DNA of 64,000 nt from Acidobacteriota bacterium (GCA_947467605.1 CANIII010000001.1:189241-253240); one strand, 5' to 3'; positions 35,663 to 44,901 are shown, counted from the stretch's first letter. Translations and numbers: made by a program. The notes: a model not told the origin generated them from the letters alone.

Positions 35663-36558
35663 CCAAGACGCTCGGCAAGAATCCGCTGCACCCGCGAAAC
35701 CGCTTTCGGGACGGCTACGACTTCCCTCGCCTCATCAAGAAGAGCCCCGCACTGGCCGAATTCGCGGGCGAAAATCGGTACGGCACGACCACCATCGACT
35801 TTGCCGATCCCGATGCGGTGCTGGCACTCAATCAGGCACTGCTCGCTGACGCCTATGGCCTGCAGTGGAGTTTGCCCAAGGGCGCGCTCTGTCCGCCGAT
35901 CCCCGGTCGAAGCGACTATCTGCATTACCTCGCCGATCTGTTGAGTGACGACGACGAGGAGGCGATTCCGCGCGGTGCCATTGTAAAGATCCTCGACATT
36001 GGCACGGGCGCCAACGCGATCTTTCCCATGATCGGCGCCAGCGAGTACGGATGGCAGTTTGTCGGCACCGAGACCGACAAGCCTGCGATGCACTGGGCGC
36101 GTCAGATTGTGCGCATCAATCAACCCATCGCCAAGCTCATCGAATGTCGCTGGCAGCCGAACGCGAATGCGTGCTTCGCCAACGTGACCACACCCGGTGA
36201 GACCTTCGCCGCGTCGATGTGCAATCCGCCGTTTCATGCCTCAGCCGCTGAGGCGGCGGAAGGCTCGCAGCGGAAGCGGCGCAACCTCGGGCTCAGCAAG
36301 ACGAGCCCGGCGTTGAACTTCGGCGGCCAGGCAGGTGAACTCTGGTGCAACGGCGGCGAAGTGGGCTTCATCCAGCGCATGATCGCCGAGAGCGCGCTGC
36401 GACCACGGCTCTGCATCTGGTTCACCACCCTGGTCTCAAAGAGTGAACATCTGCTCACGTTGAAACGTGCCGCAAAGGCCGCCGGAGCCGCCGACGTCCG
36501 GGTGATCGACATGGCGCAGGGGCAGAAGAAGAGCCGGATCCTCTGCTGGGCGTTCTGA
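35659..36558 (+). CDS. rlmF: RlmF, 23S rRNA (adenine-1618 N6)-methyltransferase
   Basis: A 299-aa SAM-dependent methyltransferase (YbiN/RlmF). Family blocks seen: LHPRNRFRDGYDFPRLI, TTIDFADPDAVLALNQALL, GALCPPIPGRSDYLHYLADL, the SAM site VKILDIGTGANAIFPMIG, and the catalytic NPPFHASAAEA motif of N6-adenine methylases. It modifies A1618 of 23S rRNA. GTG start overlapping the upstream stop. It ends shortly before the REP-like hairpin at 36575 and faces the glycosyltransferase gene. Confidence 0.95.
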   Translation: MTKTLGKNPLHPRNRFRDGYDFPRLIKKSPALAEFAGENRYGTTTIDFADPDAVLALNQALLADAYGLQWSLPKGALCPPIPGRSDYLHYLADLLSDDDEEAIPRGAIVKILDIGTGANAIFPMIGASEYGWQFVGTETDKPAMHWARQIVRINQPIAKLIECRWQPNANACFANVTTPGETFAASMCNPPFHASAAEAAEGSQRKRRNLGLSKTSPALNFGGQAGELWCNGGEVGFIQRMIAESALRPRLCIWFTTLVSKSEHLLTLKRAAKAAGAADVRVIDMAQGQKKSRILCWAF

Positions 36559-36574
36559 AGACCGGCCGCACGCG

Positions 36575-36610
36575 GTGGTGGAGCCGCCGGCCTTTAGGCC
36601 GGCGGGCGCG
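36575..36610. repeat. REP-like palindrome between convergent genes
   Basis: GTGGAG (36578-36583) leads into CCGCCGGCCT-TT-AGGCCGGCGG, a 10-base perfect stem. The core GCCGGCCT-TT-AGGCCGGC is the same as in the reverse complement of the 23598 element. It sits between rlmF and the glycosyltransferase gene, overlapping the latter's last codons. It could also serve as a bidirectional transcription end, but no T-run is present. Confidence 0.65.
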
Positions 36611-37574
36611 ACTGAAACTCTTTCGTGCGGAAGAACTCGCGCACGGGGCGCCGGCGGTTCACCTGCGCGTGGGAGCGCCGATACGACAGCGCGTCGCCGA
36701 GGCGTGACCACACCTCGCGAGCCGCAGAGACATCCCACGCGACTTTCGACCAGCGCAACAACAACAGGCGCCGCAACGACGCCGCAACCCACAGCGCCGA
36801 CACCGACGCCACACTCGTCCAGGGCAGATACTTCACCACCATCACCAGCACACTGGCGCGACCAGACACGTACCGGCGTCGGCTCACAGGCACGGCACCC
36901 GCAATCACCTGCGTGTTCGACACGCCCACGGCGTGATACACCTTGGCCTCGGGTTCGACGACCACTCGCCAGCCTGTCTGCCAAAAGCGAATGAAGAGAT
37001 CGAGGTCTTCGACGTCGAGGAAGAACGATCGATCCCACCCTCCGACATCGTCATACACATCACGACGCACCAGCACGGCTCCCGCGCATCCGAACGGCAC
37101 GGCCTCCCCCGCCGCCAGCGGCACGACGAAGTTCGGTCTGCGCGACGGATCCGGGCTGTTCTGATACAGCGCGGTCTCGACGAACCGCGTGCCGGCGTGA
37201 ATCAGCCTGACGCCGTCGTACGTCCACTGCCACGGATCCACCGCGCCGATGTCTGCGGCCGATCGGATGCGTGCCGCGAGTCGCGTCAGACAATTTGGAT
37301 CGAACCACATATCTTCGTTACAGAAGAACAGGAGATCGGCACTGGCCGCAGCCGCACCGACGGCATAGCCACTGACCAGCCCCGACTCGGGCGGCTCGCT
37401 GAGCACTTTCACATCTGGATGGGCGGCCAGAATCGCCGTCGACTCGTCGCGGCTGCAACGATCGACCACAATGACCTCGAGGGTCACGTCGCGCTGCGCC
37501 GCCAGCGACGCCAACAGACGCGGGAGGTACTTCGCGCCGTTGAAGTTGCTGACGACAACAGAGACGTCCGGCAC
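36594..37574 (-). CDS. Family 2 glycosyltransferase
   Basis: A 326-aa GT-A fold enzyme. Seen: VSVVVSNFNGAKYLPRLLAS at the N-terminus, EVIVVDRCSRDES (nucleotide-binding Asp), a divergent metal site FFCNEDMWFDP where DxD is replaced by NEDM, and DRSFFLDVEDLDLFIRFWQ as in rhamnosyltransferase-like GT2 enzymes. The C-terminus has hydrophobic and Arg-rich stretches for membrane association. It transfers a sugar to an envelope polysaccharide or lipid; donor and acceptor unknown. It begins 2 bases after the M2 peptidase stop, so they are co-transcribed. Confidence 0.9.
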   Translation of the reverse strand: MPDVSVVVSNFNGAKYLPRLLASLAAQRDVTLEVIVVDRCSRDESTAILAAHPDVKVLSEPPESGLVSGYAVGAAAASADLLFFCNEDMWFDPNCLTRLAARIRSAADIGAVDPWQWTYDGVRLIHAGTRFVETALYQNSPDPSRRPNFVVPLAAGEAVPFGCAGAVLVRRDVYDDVGGWDRSFFLDVEDLDLFIRFWQTGWRVVVEPEAKVYHAVGVSNTQVIAGAVPVSRRRYVSGRASVLVMVVKYLPWTSVASVSALWVAASLRRLLLLRWSKVAWDVSAAREVWSRLGDALSYRRSHAQVNRRRPVREFFRTKEFQSRPPA

Positions 37575-37576
37575 AC

Positions 37577-39388
37577 CTACCAGCCGGCCTTCACATTCCT
37601 CTTCGCCAGTTCGTCATCCATGTATTTCTTGACCGGGGCGAAGTAGTCAATGATCGCCGTGGCGTCCATCTGACGCGAACCGGTCATCGCTTCGAGCGCA
37701 TCCTGCCACGGCTTCGACACGCCCATCGAGAGCATGGCGTTCAGCTTCTTGCCGGCCGCTGCGCTGTCGTAAATCGAGCAGCGATGAAGCGGCAACGTGC
37801 AGCCTGCCTCTTTCGCAAGCGCGCGGTGGAACTGGAACTGCAGAATTGCAGCCAGGAAGTAGCGCGTGTACGGGACCACGGCCGCGACGTGATATTTCGA
37901 GCCGGCGTCGAAGAACTCATCGCCGCGGGGTGAGGGCGCCGTGATGCCCTGGTACTTGGTGCGTAGCGTCCACCACGCCGTGTTGTACTGCTCAGGCTTC
38001 ACCTGGCCGGAGAACACCTGCCAGCGCCACTGGTCCACGAGCAAGCCGAACGGCAGGAACGCGATCTTCTCGAGCGCCTTCTTCATCAAGAGGCCGGTGT
38101 CATGCGACGCGTCGGGCGCCTTGTCGAGCATGCCGATCTTCACGAGATATTCCGGCGTCACCGACAGCGCGATCGTGTCGCCGATCGCTTCATGGAACCC
38201 GTCGTTCGCGCTGTCGCGGAAGATCGGCGGCAGCGTGTTGTAGGCGCGCTGATAGAAGTTGTGGCCGAGTTCGTGATGGAGCGTGTTGAAGTCTTCCTCG
38301 GTCTGCGTGATGCACATCTTCACGCGCAGGTCGTCAACCGCGTCGACATCCCACGCGCTCGCATGACAGACCACGTCTCGGTCTTTCGGTCGAGTAATGA
38401 GCGATCGCTTCCAGAATGTGTCAGGGAGTTTCGGGAAACCGAGCGAGGTGTAGAAGCGCTCGCCGATCTTCAGCATGTCGACGGCGCTCGTGTTGCGCTT
38501 CTTGAGGATGTCGGTGAGCGAGTAGCCCGCGTCGCTGCCGGCCGGCGCCACCATCGGGTACACGTTCGACCAGTCCTGCGACCAGATGTTGCCGAGCATG
38601 TAGGCCGGGATCGGGCCCTCGGCCGGCACCGCGTCGCCGTATTTGTCATGCAGCTTCATGCGCGTATACGCGTGCAGCGTCAGATACAACGGCTTGACCT
38701 GTTCCCAGAGACGGTCCAGTTCCTTCGTGAAGTCGTCGGGCGCCATGTCGTACTTGCCCCGCCACATCGCGCCAGAATCCGCAAACCCGAGTTCCTTCGC
38801 GCCAGAGTTGGCAAGCTCGACAAAGCGGCCGTAGTCCTTCTTCATCGGCACCGAGATCGTCTGCCAGCCCTCCCACGTCTCGCGCAGCTTCTTAGGGTCG
38901 CGCGAGTTGGCGAGAACGTCGGTGACCGCGTCGACGTCCATGCACGTGGCGGGCTTGGCGGGATCCGCACACCATTTGCCCTTGCCATACGTCGCGGTCA
39001 TCGACGACACAAGCTTCGACATCTCTTCGGACAGCTTCGGATCCGACGGCGAGGCCAGGGTGAGCGCCACCTTCAGCAGCGTGAGCTGACGACGCGTGTC
39101 GGCCGGCACGTCCACTTTGTCGAATCGAACCGCAGCCTTGGCGTATTTCGCCGTCGCGTCGTTGAAGGCCTGATTGGCGCGCGCACCAATGGCCTCCGTG
39201 TCTTCAGTGATGAAGTTCTCCGCAACCCATTCGGCCTGCTGACCCTCTACGCCAAGCCTCAATAGGGCGGTGTTGGCCTCGGCGATGAACTTCTGCGCCT
39301 CATCAGCGGTTGGCGCGGACGTGCCGCCCCCACAGGCCAGAGCCAGGACCGAGATACCGAGCACTGCGACGAGCATCGAGCGTTTCAT
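37577..39388 (-). CDS. Peptidase family M2 (angiotensin-converting enzyme-like) lipoprotein
   Basis: About 603 aa. I start at ATG 39388, which shares one base with the MATE stop (TGATG) and precedes a lipoprotein signal LGISVLALAC (Cys about 18). The M2 domain has the zinc motif in NTLHHELGHNFYQRA and the third ligand in HEAIGDTIALS. Also seen: IWSQDWSNVYPM and VCHASAWDVDAVDDLRVKMC. Bacterial M2 enzymes are dipeptidyl carboxypeptidases acting in the periplasm. Length matches single-domain ACE. It lies between a MATE exporter and a glycosyltransferase in one transcript. Confidence 0.94.
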   Translation of the reverse strand: MKRSMLVAVLGISVLALACGGGTSAPTADEAQKFIAEANTALLRLGVEGQQAEWVAENFITEDTEAIGARANQAFNDATAKYAKAAVRFDKVDVPADTRRQLTLLKVALTLASPSDPKLSEEMSKLVSSMTATYGKGKWCADPAKPATCMDVDAVTDVLANSRDPKKLRETWEGWQTISVPMKKDYGRFVELANSGAKELGFADSGAMWRGKYDMAPDDFTKELDRLWEQVKPLYLTLHAYTRMKLHDKYGDAVPAEGPIPAYMLGNIWSQDWSNVYPMVAPAGSDAGYSLTDILKKRNTSAVDMLKIGERFYTSLGFPKLPDTFWKRSLITRPKDRDVVCHASAWDVDAVDDLRVKMCITQTEEDFNTLHHELGHNFYQRAYNTLPPIFRDSANDGFHEAIGDTIALSVTPEYLVKIGMLDKAPDASHDTGLLMKKALEKIAFLPFGLLVDQWRWQVFSGQVKPEQYNTAWWTLRTKYQGITAPSPRGDEFFDAGSKYHVAAVVPYTRYFLAAILQFQFHRALAKEAGCTLPLHRCSIYDSAAAGKKLNAMLSMGVSKPWQDALEAMTGSRQMDATAIIDYFAPVKKYMDDELAKRNVKAGW

Positions 39389-40725
39389 CAAAACGTGCCT
39401 CCCACATTGAGCGTGCGCGACCGTGCATACCAAACCGTCGTCAGCACAATGCCGACAATAGTAAGGCTGATAGACAGCCCGAGCCACAGGCCAAACACAC
39501 CCCAGTTCCGGTTGAAACACAACCAGTAGGCGAGCGGCAACCCCACCGCCCAGTGGCCGAACAGGTTCAGGACCATCGGTGTGCGGGTATCGCCGAGTCC
39601 GCGCAGGGCGCCGGTGGCCACCGACTGCCAGCCATCAAACAATTGAAACGCGCCATAAATCAGCAGGACCGTGGTCCCCACGCGCAGCACCGCCTCATCC
39701 ACGGTGAAGAGACCGAGCAACTGGCGCGGTGCCACAGCGTAGATGCCGGCCGTCACGAGCATGAAGACACTCGCCAGGAAGAACGCGCTCTTGCCCGCGA
39801 GCTGCACACCAGACAGATCCCGTCGTCCCACTGCCTGGCCCACGCGCACCGCCGCGGCCGAACTCAGGCCCAGCGGAATCATGAAGACGAAGCTCGCGAT
39901 GTTGAGCACGACCTGATTGACCGCGCTCGCCTGGGGCGAGATCCTGCCGGCGAGGGACGACGCCATCGCGAAGACGCCGACTTCCAGAGAGATCTGCAAC
40001 GCCGCGGGCACGCCGAGGGTCAGGATGCGCCACATGCGCGTCAGGTCGATAACGAACGGCACATCGTGCAACCCCGACGGATTCCTGCGCTCGCGCCACC
40101 AGATGACGAGGAACAGAAAAACAGCGAGGTAGATGCGCGCGACGAGCGTCGCGTAGGCCGAGCCATTCGTGCCGAGCGCCGGCGCGCCCCATCGGCCGAA
40201 GACAAACGCGTAGTTGCCCAGGGCATTGATCACATTGGCGCTGATGAGAGCCACCATCACCGGCCGCACGACGTTCATCGCCTGCAGGTAGCGACGGAAC
40301 ACCGCGTAGGCGAGGAGCGGCGTCGCCGACAGGATCAGCCGCGCGACGTAGGGCTGAATGATCGCGAGCACCGCGGGATGAAAGCCGAAGCGCGGGAGCA
40401 ACAGGACGATGCCGTAGGCGAAGCCGCTGAGAATGATGGCGAGAACGACCGCGAGTTGCACGCCGGCAAATAGCCAGCGGTGACACTCGTCAATGCGGCC
40501 GGCGCCGAAACTTTGCGAGACGTACGTGTCGAGCGCGAACAACGTGCCCATCCCAAAGATGGCAACGGCGATGAAGATCGTTGACCCCGTGCCCACCGCG
40601 CCAAGCGCGGCCGGGCCGAGTGGGCTGACCATGACGGTATCGACGATCCCCATCATGATCCAGCCGAGTTCCGACAGGATCACGGGAAGAGCGAGCGCGA
40701 GCATCGCTCTCAGTTCGGAACGCAT
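39388..40725 (-). CDS. MATE family multidrug/sodium efflux transporter
   Basis: A 445-aa inner-membrane exporter with about 12 helices in two repeated halves. N-terminal LALPVILSELGWIMMGIVDT, MVSPLGPAALGAVGTGSTIF and SQSFGAGRIDECHRWLFAG are MATE signatures, repeated in the second half by AVRVGQAVGRRDLSGVQLAG. It exports drugs or metabolites in exchange for Na+ or H+. First gene of the MATE/M2/GT2 unit; a long inverted repeat lies just upstream at 40746-40870. Confidence 0.94.
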   Translation of the reverse strand: MRSELRAMLALALPVILSELGWIMMGIVDTVMVSPLGPAALGAVGTGSTIFIAVAIFGMGTLFALDTYVSQSFGAGRIDECHRWLFAGVQLAVVLAIILSGFAYGIVLLLPRFGFHPAVLAIIQPYVARLILSATPLLAYAVFRRYLQAMNVVRPVMVALISANVINALGNYAFVFGRWGAPALGTNGSAYATLVARIYLAVFLFLVIWWRERRNPSGLHDVPFVIDLTRMWRILTLGVPAALQISLEVGVFAMASSLAGRISPQASAVNQVVLNIASFVFMIPLGLSSAAAVRVGQAVGRRDLSGVQLAGKSAFFLASVFMLVTAGIYAVAPRQLLGLFTVDEAVLRVGTTVLLIYGAFQLFDGWQSVATGALRGLGDTRTPMVLNLFGHWAVGLPLAYWLCFNRNWGVFGLWLGLSISLTIVGIVLTTVWYARSRTLNVGGTF

Positions 40726-40745
40726 GGGGCATTGTACGGGTGCGC

Positions 40746-40870
40746 GGGTAAGCGGGTGAGGGGTATAGCGGGTGCTCGGGTGAGCGGGGGCGACAGGTGC
40801 GGCAGGTGCGGCAGGTGCACGGTTACTCGCTCACCCGTCGCACCCGCTATACCCGCTTACCCGCTTACCC
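40746..40870. repeat. Long imperfect inverted repeat built from AGCGGGT units
   Basis: Left arm 40746-40786 and right arm 40828-40870 are nearly reverse-complementary (about 41 bases). Both share GGGTAAGCGGGT, GGGTATAGCGGGTG and CGGGTGAGCG segments. Each arm is a degenerate minisatellite of 7-8-base GCGGGTA/GCGGGTG units. The spacer holds three GGTGCGGCA copies. It fills the gap between the RidA-domain gene and the MATE gene (same strand) and could form a large cruciform or RNA hairpin that ends the RidA-domain transcript. Confidence 0.85.
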
Positions 40871-40872
40871 GC

Positions 40873-42063
40873 TTACCTTCTTATCGCAGTCGCGAGTATC
40901 TCCACCAGCCCTGGCTCAACGACAAGTCGTGCACCCGTGAGCGACCGTGCCGGTGGATTGTTTGGAAAGATCTGACGGAAGACGGCGTCGAACGCCGGCA
41001 GTTCAAACGTGTCGCGCATGTAGACCGTCGTGTCGACGACGTCCGCGAAGCTCAGGCCCGCGATCGTGAGTGTGCTGCGCAGGTGCTCGAACGCGTCACT
41101 CGTCTGCTCGGCGACCTTGCCGGCGTGCTTGTCGGTGTCCCCAATCACCGCAGAGAGCCACACACGCGGCCCGGCCTGAATCGCGAGGCTAACGGGCAAT
41201 CCGTTTGCGGCCTGTCCACCGATGACTGTCTTCGGCTTTTGCGATGCCGTGAATGTGATCTCGACGCTCGAGTCCGCGTTCATCAGATCGACGACGGCGG
41301 TCGCGCGCGCCGGCGCGGCCTTCTGAAAGTAATCGCCGTAGATCTCGTTCATGTCCTGGAAGTCGTACGGCGACGTGAGATACACGCGCGCCGCCACAAT
41401 GTCGTCGTAGGTGAGCCCCGCCGTCTCGAGCAGCGTCCCCGTATTATCGAGCACCGTCTGCATCTGCAACTTCAGATTGCCCTTCACCACCGCATCGTCA
41501 CTGCCACGGCGCGAGACGAGACCGGAGAAGAACACGAGGTCATCGGTCTTGACGATGTAGCTGTAGGGACGGGGATTCCTGGCCCAGCCGACAGGCTGCA
41601 TCGCCTCGCGATACGCGCCGTTCGGCACGGCCACCGCGCTGATCTCGATGAGCGTCGCGCCGCGCAGCCACGAGACGAATGTCGTGCGCGTTGGCGGCGA
41701 GGCCACAGCGGGCGGCGCGGGCGTGAAGACCTCCGCATAGGCCGTGTTCATGGCCGCGAAATCTGATGCGCTCTTGAGTGCGACCTGCACGCTGCAGAGC
41801 TGCGACATTGACGAGCCGTTGGCTTCGAGAATCGTCTTGAGCTGATCGAAGACCGACTGGGTCTGGCCGGCGATATCGATCAGCGGTGCGGCGGGCTTGA
41901 TCGTCGATATGTAGATGTAGCCGCCGGCCGTGACCGCCTGCCGAACCGTCGGCCCCGGAACAGTCGCCGTGGCGATCTGGGCCGGCGTGGCCCTGAGCCA
42001 GCCAACGCCCACACCACCCACAAGAACGAGTGCGGCGAGGCAGATGGCAATACGCAGAGGCAT
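40873..42063 (-). CDS. Exported triple RidA/YjgF-domain protein
   Basis: A 396-aa protein with an N-terminal membrane/signal segment (RIAICLAALVLVGGVGVGWL) followed by three RidA-like domains, about 33-150, 160-280 and 290-396. Each shows the GGYIYIST / DLVFFSGLVSRRG / GPRVWLSAVIGD strand and the later VQVALKSASDF / ARVYLTSPYDFQDMNEIY / TTVYMRDTFELPAFDAVF block. RidA enzymes deaminate reactive imines and use a conserved Arg; an Arg is seen near ARATAVVDL and ARSLTGARLVV. A tandem, exported form is unusual because RidA substrates are cytosolic. Function is unknown; a divergent ligand-binding role is possible. Confidence 0.85.
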   Translation of the reverse strand: MPLRIAICLAALVLVGGVGVGWLRATPAQIATATVPGPTVRQAVTAGGYIYISTIKPAAPLIDIAGQTQSVFDQLKTILEANGSSMSQLCSVQVALKSASDFAAMNTAYAEVFTPAPPAVASPPTRTTFVSWLRGATLIEISAVAVPNGAYREAMQPVGWARNPRPYSYIVKTDDLVFFSGLVSRRGSDDAVVKGNLKLQMQTVLDNTGTLLETAGLTYDDIVAARVYLTSPYDFQDMNEIYGDYFQKAAPARATAVVDLMNADSSVEITFTASQKPKTVIGGQAANGLPVSLAIQAGPRVWLSAVIGDTDKHAGKVAEQTSDAFEHLRSTLTIAGLSFADVVDTTVYMRDTFELPAFDAVFRQIFPNNPPARSLTGARLVVEPGLVEILATAIRR

Positions 42064-42106
42064 CAGTGGTCATAGAATACCTTCGCTTCCCCACTCGGAG
42101 GGCCCA

Positions 42107-43093
42107 ATGAAGCGCACATCGTCGTTTCTTTTCGCAATCGCTCTGGTCCTCACCGCTGCGCCCATCCTGCGCGCAGATGTGAAGACGCAGCACAAAGCCA
42201 GTTTTCAGCTCGGTGGCATGCTCGGCGGTCTCGTCAATCGCTTCGCCGGTGACGCCGCCAAAGACGGCGTCGTCAGCACGATGGCGGTCAAGGGCGCGCG
42301 CCAGATGAGCACGACCCCGTCGACGGGCCGCATCATCGATCTCGCCGAGGAGAAGGTCTACGACCTCGACATCAAGCGGAAGGAATATCGCGTGACGACG
42401 TTCGCCGAGCTGCGCAAGCAGTGGCAGGACGCGCAGGCGAAGGCGCAGAAGGATGCGAAGTCGGCCAAAGGCGACGATCAGCCGACGGATCCGAAACAGT
42501 CGGGCAAGCAGTACGAAGTCAGTGCGTCGGTCAAAGAGACTGGCCAGACCAAGAAGATCGCCGGCTACGACACGCACGAAGTGGTGCTGACGATCACACT
42601 CCACGAGAAGGACAAGACGCTCGAGGCCGGCGGCGGCATGGAGATGACGAGCACGATGTGGCTGGCGCCCAAGATCGCGGCGCTCGATGAGGTCGCCGAG
42701 TTCGACGCAAAGTTCGCGAAGGCCGTCTATGGCGACATGCTGATGAAGGTTGACCCGGCGCAGATGAGCACGCTCCTCGCGCAGTATCCGTCGTTCAAGG
42801 AACTGGCCGACAAGATGGCGGCCGAGGGCAAGAAGCTGCAGGGCACGGCGCTCGTCACGACGACGGTGGTTGAAGCCGTCAAGAGCGCGGAAGAAGCGGC
42901 AGCGGCGCCCGCACCGTCGAGTGGCGGTGGCGGCGGCCTGATGGGCCGGCTCGCGAGCCGTGTGGCGCCGAAGCCAAAGACCGGTGAGGCGCGTTCCAAA
43001 GTGTTCACGTCCACTGATGAAGTGATGTCGATTGAGACCGCGGTCGCTGATAGCGACACGGCCATTCCCGCTGGATTCAAGGAGAAGAAGTAA
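42107..43093 (+). CDS. Exported protein of unknown function (DUF4412-like)
   Basis: About 328 aa from ATG 42107 with a signal peptide (SSFLFAIALVLTAAPILRA). Beta-strand-rich sequence with ARQMSTTPSTGRIIDLAEEK, KEYRVTTFAELRKQ, a charged Lys/Asp linker, and KIAGYDTHEVVLTITLHEKD resembles DUF4412-type exported proteins that track substrate-like peptides. A glycine stretch and Ala/Pro-rich part sit near residue 270. Its stop overlaps the amidase start by one base (TAATG), so both are co-translated. Role unknown. Confidence 0.75.
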   Translation: MKRTSSFLFAIALVLTAAPILRADVKTQHKASFQLGGMLGGLVNRFAGDAAKDGVVSTMAVKGARQMSTTPSTGRIIDLAEEKVYDLDIKRKEYRVTTFAELRKQWQDAQAKAQKDAKSAKGDDQPTDPKQSGKQYEVSASVKETGQTKKIAGYDTHEVVLTITLHEKDKTLEAGGGMEMTSTMWLAPKIAALDEVAEFDAKFAKAVYGDMLMKVDPAQMSTLLAQYPSFKELADKMAAEGKKLQGTALVTTTVVEAVKSAEEAAAAPAPSSGGGGGLMGRLASRVAPKPKTGEARSKVFTSTDEVMSIETAVADSDTAIPAGFKEKK

Positions 43094-44898
43094 TGTCCCG
43101 AGAGACGCGCCGCAAATTCCTGAAGACCGTGCCGGTGGCCGTGGCTGGAGCGATGGCCACGAAGACGTTTGCGCAGCAGGGCCCGCAGGCACCAACGGGA
43201 CCGGTTACGGCCGAGACGATCGAGTGCGCGGAGAAGATTCCCGGCCTCGACTTCCACTCTGAAGAAGAAGCGGCGATGGCGCGCGGGCTGAATCAGAACC
43301 TCGCGACCTACACGCGGCTGCGGCAGGTGAACATTGGGCCGGAGATCGATCCGGCAATCATCTTCAAGCCGTCGCTGCCGGGGCAGGAACCGAAGGGCCC
43401 GGCCACGCCAGGCGCGAAACTCAACTACACGAAGGCACCACTCACGCTGAAGCGGCCCGCGAATCTCGAAGACGTCGCGTTCTGGCCGGTCACCCACCTG
43501 GCCGCGCTGATCGAACGCAAGCTCGTCACTTCGACGGAACTCACGCAGATGTATCTCGGCCGGCTCAAGCGCTATCAGCCGACGCTCAACTTCTACGTCA
43601 CGCTGACCGAAGACCTCGCGTTGAAACAAGCCGCGCAGGCCGATGCGGAGATCAAAGCCGGCAAATACAAGGGCCCGCTGCATGGCATGCCGTGGGGCGG
43701 CAAGGATCTGCTGGCCACCAAGGGCATCAAGACCACCTGGGGCGGCGAGCCCTACATGGAACAGGTCTTCGACTACAACGCGAGCGTCGTGGATCGGTTG
43801 ACGGAAGCCGGGGCGGTGCTCTGCGCCAAGCTGACGCTCGGCGCATTGGCACAGGGCGACCAGTGGTTCGGCGGCCAGACGAAGAATCCGTGGAATGGTC
43901 GCGGCTCCAGCGGTTCATCCGCCGGTCCGGGCTCGGCTACAGCCGCCGGCTGTGTGGCCTTCGCCATCGGCACCGAGACGCAGGGCTCGATCATCTCTCC
44001 CTCGACGGCCAACGGCGTCGTCGGACTCCGTCCGACGTACGGCCGCGTGAGCCGTTACGGCGCGATGGCGCTGTCAAACACGATGGACAAGCTCGGACCG
44101 ATGTGTCGGTACGTGGAAGACACGATGCTCGTGCTGAACGTGATCTACGGACCCGACAAGAAAGACAGCTCAGTGGCTGACGCAGCGTTCACGTGGAATC
44201 CGGCGCTGCCGCTTGCGGGGATCAAGATCGGGTATGTGAAGAGCGAGTTCGATGCGCCTCCGCCCGCCTCTGCTCCCGCGGCGGGCGCCGCAGCTCCGGC
44301 AGGCCGGGCAGGTGGCGGTGGTGCGGGCGCTGCGGGTGGTCGTGGTGGTGGCGGGCTCACGCCGGAACAGCAGGCGGAGCGACGCAAGAACTTCGACGAT
44401 GTGCTGGCGACGTATCGGAAGCTGGGCGCAAAGATCGAAGCGGTGGACTTGCCGGATATGTCGATCGCCAATGCGATCAGCTTCATCCTCACCACCGAAG
44501 CGGCGGCATCGTTTGACGATGTCACGCGCAATGGCGAAGTGGACTTACTCGCGACGGGCCAGTCGCGGAGCACGTGGCCAAACACGTTCAAGACGGCGCG
44601 GTTCGTTCCGGCGGTCGAGTACATCCGTGCTCAGCGCGCGCGTGTGTTGCTGATGCGCGAATTCGACAAGCTCATGAGCCAGCATCAGGTCATCCTGCAT
44701 GCGGGCAGCGATCAGACGCTCGCCACGACCAACCTCACCGGCCACCCGGCGATGGCGGTCAAGTGCGGCATCGTCAACAACGCACCGCAGATTCTGATGT
44801 TGACCGGCCGCTTGTATGACGAAGGCACCATGGCGCGCGTCGCCATGGCGTTCGAGCAGGCGACGGAGTGGAAAGATCGCCATCCGAAGATGGCGTAG
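43093..44898 (+). CDS. Tat-exported amidase (amidase signature family)
   Basis: A 601-aa amidase with a twin-arginine-type leader (ETRRKFLKTVPVAVAGAMA). The Ser-cisSer-Lys triad is visible: Lys in WGGKDLLATKG (about 203), cis-Ser in GRGSSGSSAGPG (about 275) and nucleophile Ser in GTETQGSIISPS (about 297). It cleaves an amide outside the cytosol; substrate unknown. A Gly/Ala/Arg-rich insert at about 395-420 (AGAAGGRGGGG) interrupts the domain. GatA function is unlikely given export and no GatB/C nearby. Confidence 0.92.
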   Translation: MSRETRRKFLKTVPVAVAGAMATKTFAQQGPQAPTGPVTAETIECAEKIPGLDFHSEEEAAMARGLNQNLATYTRLRQVNIGPEIDPAIIFKPSLPGQEPKGPATPGAKLNYTKAPLTLKRPANLEDVAFWPVTHLAALIERKLVTSTELTQMYLGRLKRYQPTLNFYVTLTEDLALKQAAQADAEIKAGKYKGPLHGMPWGGKDLLATKGIKTTWGGEPYMEQVFDYNASVVDRLTEAGAVLCAKLTLGALAQGDQWFGGQTKNPWNGRGSSGSSAGPGSATAAGCVAFAIGTETQGSIISPSTANGVVGLRPTYGRVSRYGAMALSNTMDKLGPMCRYVEDTMLVLNVIYGPDKKDSSVADAAFTWNPALPLAGIKIGYVKSEFDAPPPASAPAAGAAAPAGRAGGGGAGAAGGRGGGGLTPEQQAERRKNFDDVLATYRKLGAKIEAVDLPDMSIANAISFILTTEAAASFDDVTRNGEVDLLATGQSRSTWPNTFKTARFVPAVEYIRAQRARVLLMREFDKLMSQHQVILHAGSDQTLATTNLTGHPAMAVKCGIVNNAPQILMLTGRLYDEGTMARVAMAFEQATEWKDRHPKMA

Positions 44899-44901
44899 TG
44901 C

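Noticed and set aside
40746..40870. Repeats near the MATE gene as a CRISPR array
   Set aside because: Units are 7-8 bases, degenerate and without unique spacers; the structure is an inverted repeat.
41540..43195. A 551-codon minus-strand open frame crossing the RidA and exported-protein genes
   Set aside because: It overlaps two well-supported genes on both strands and has no recognisable family.
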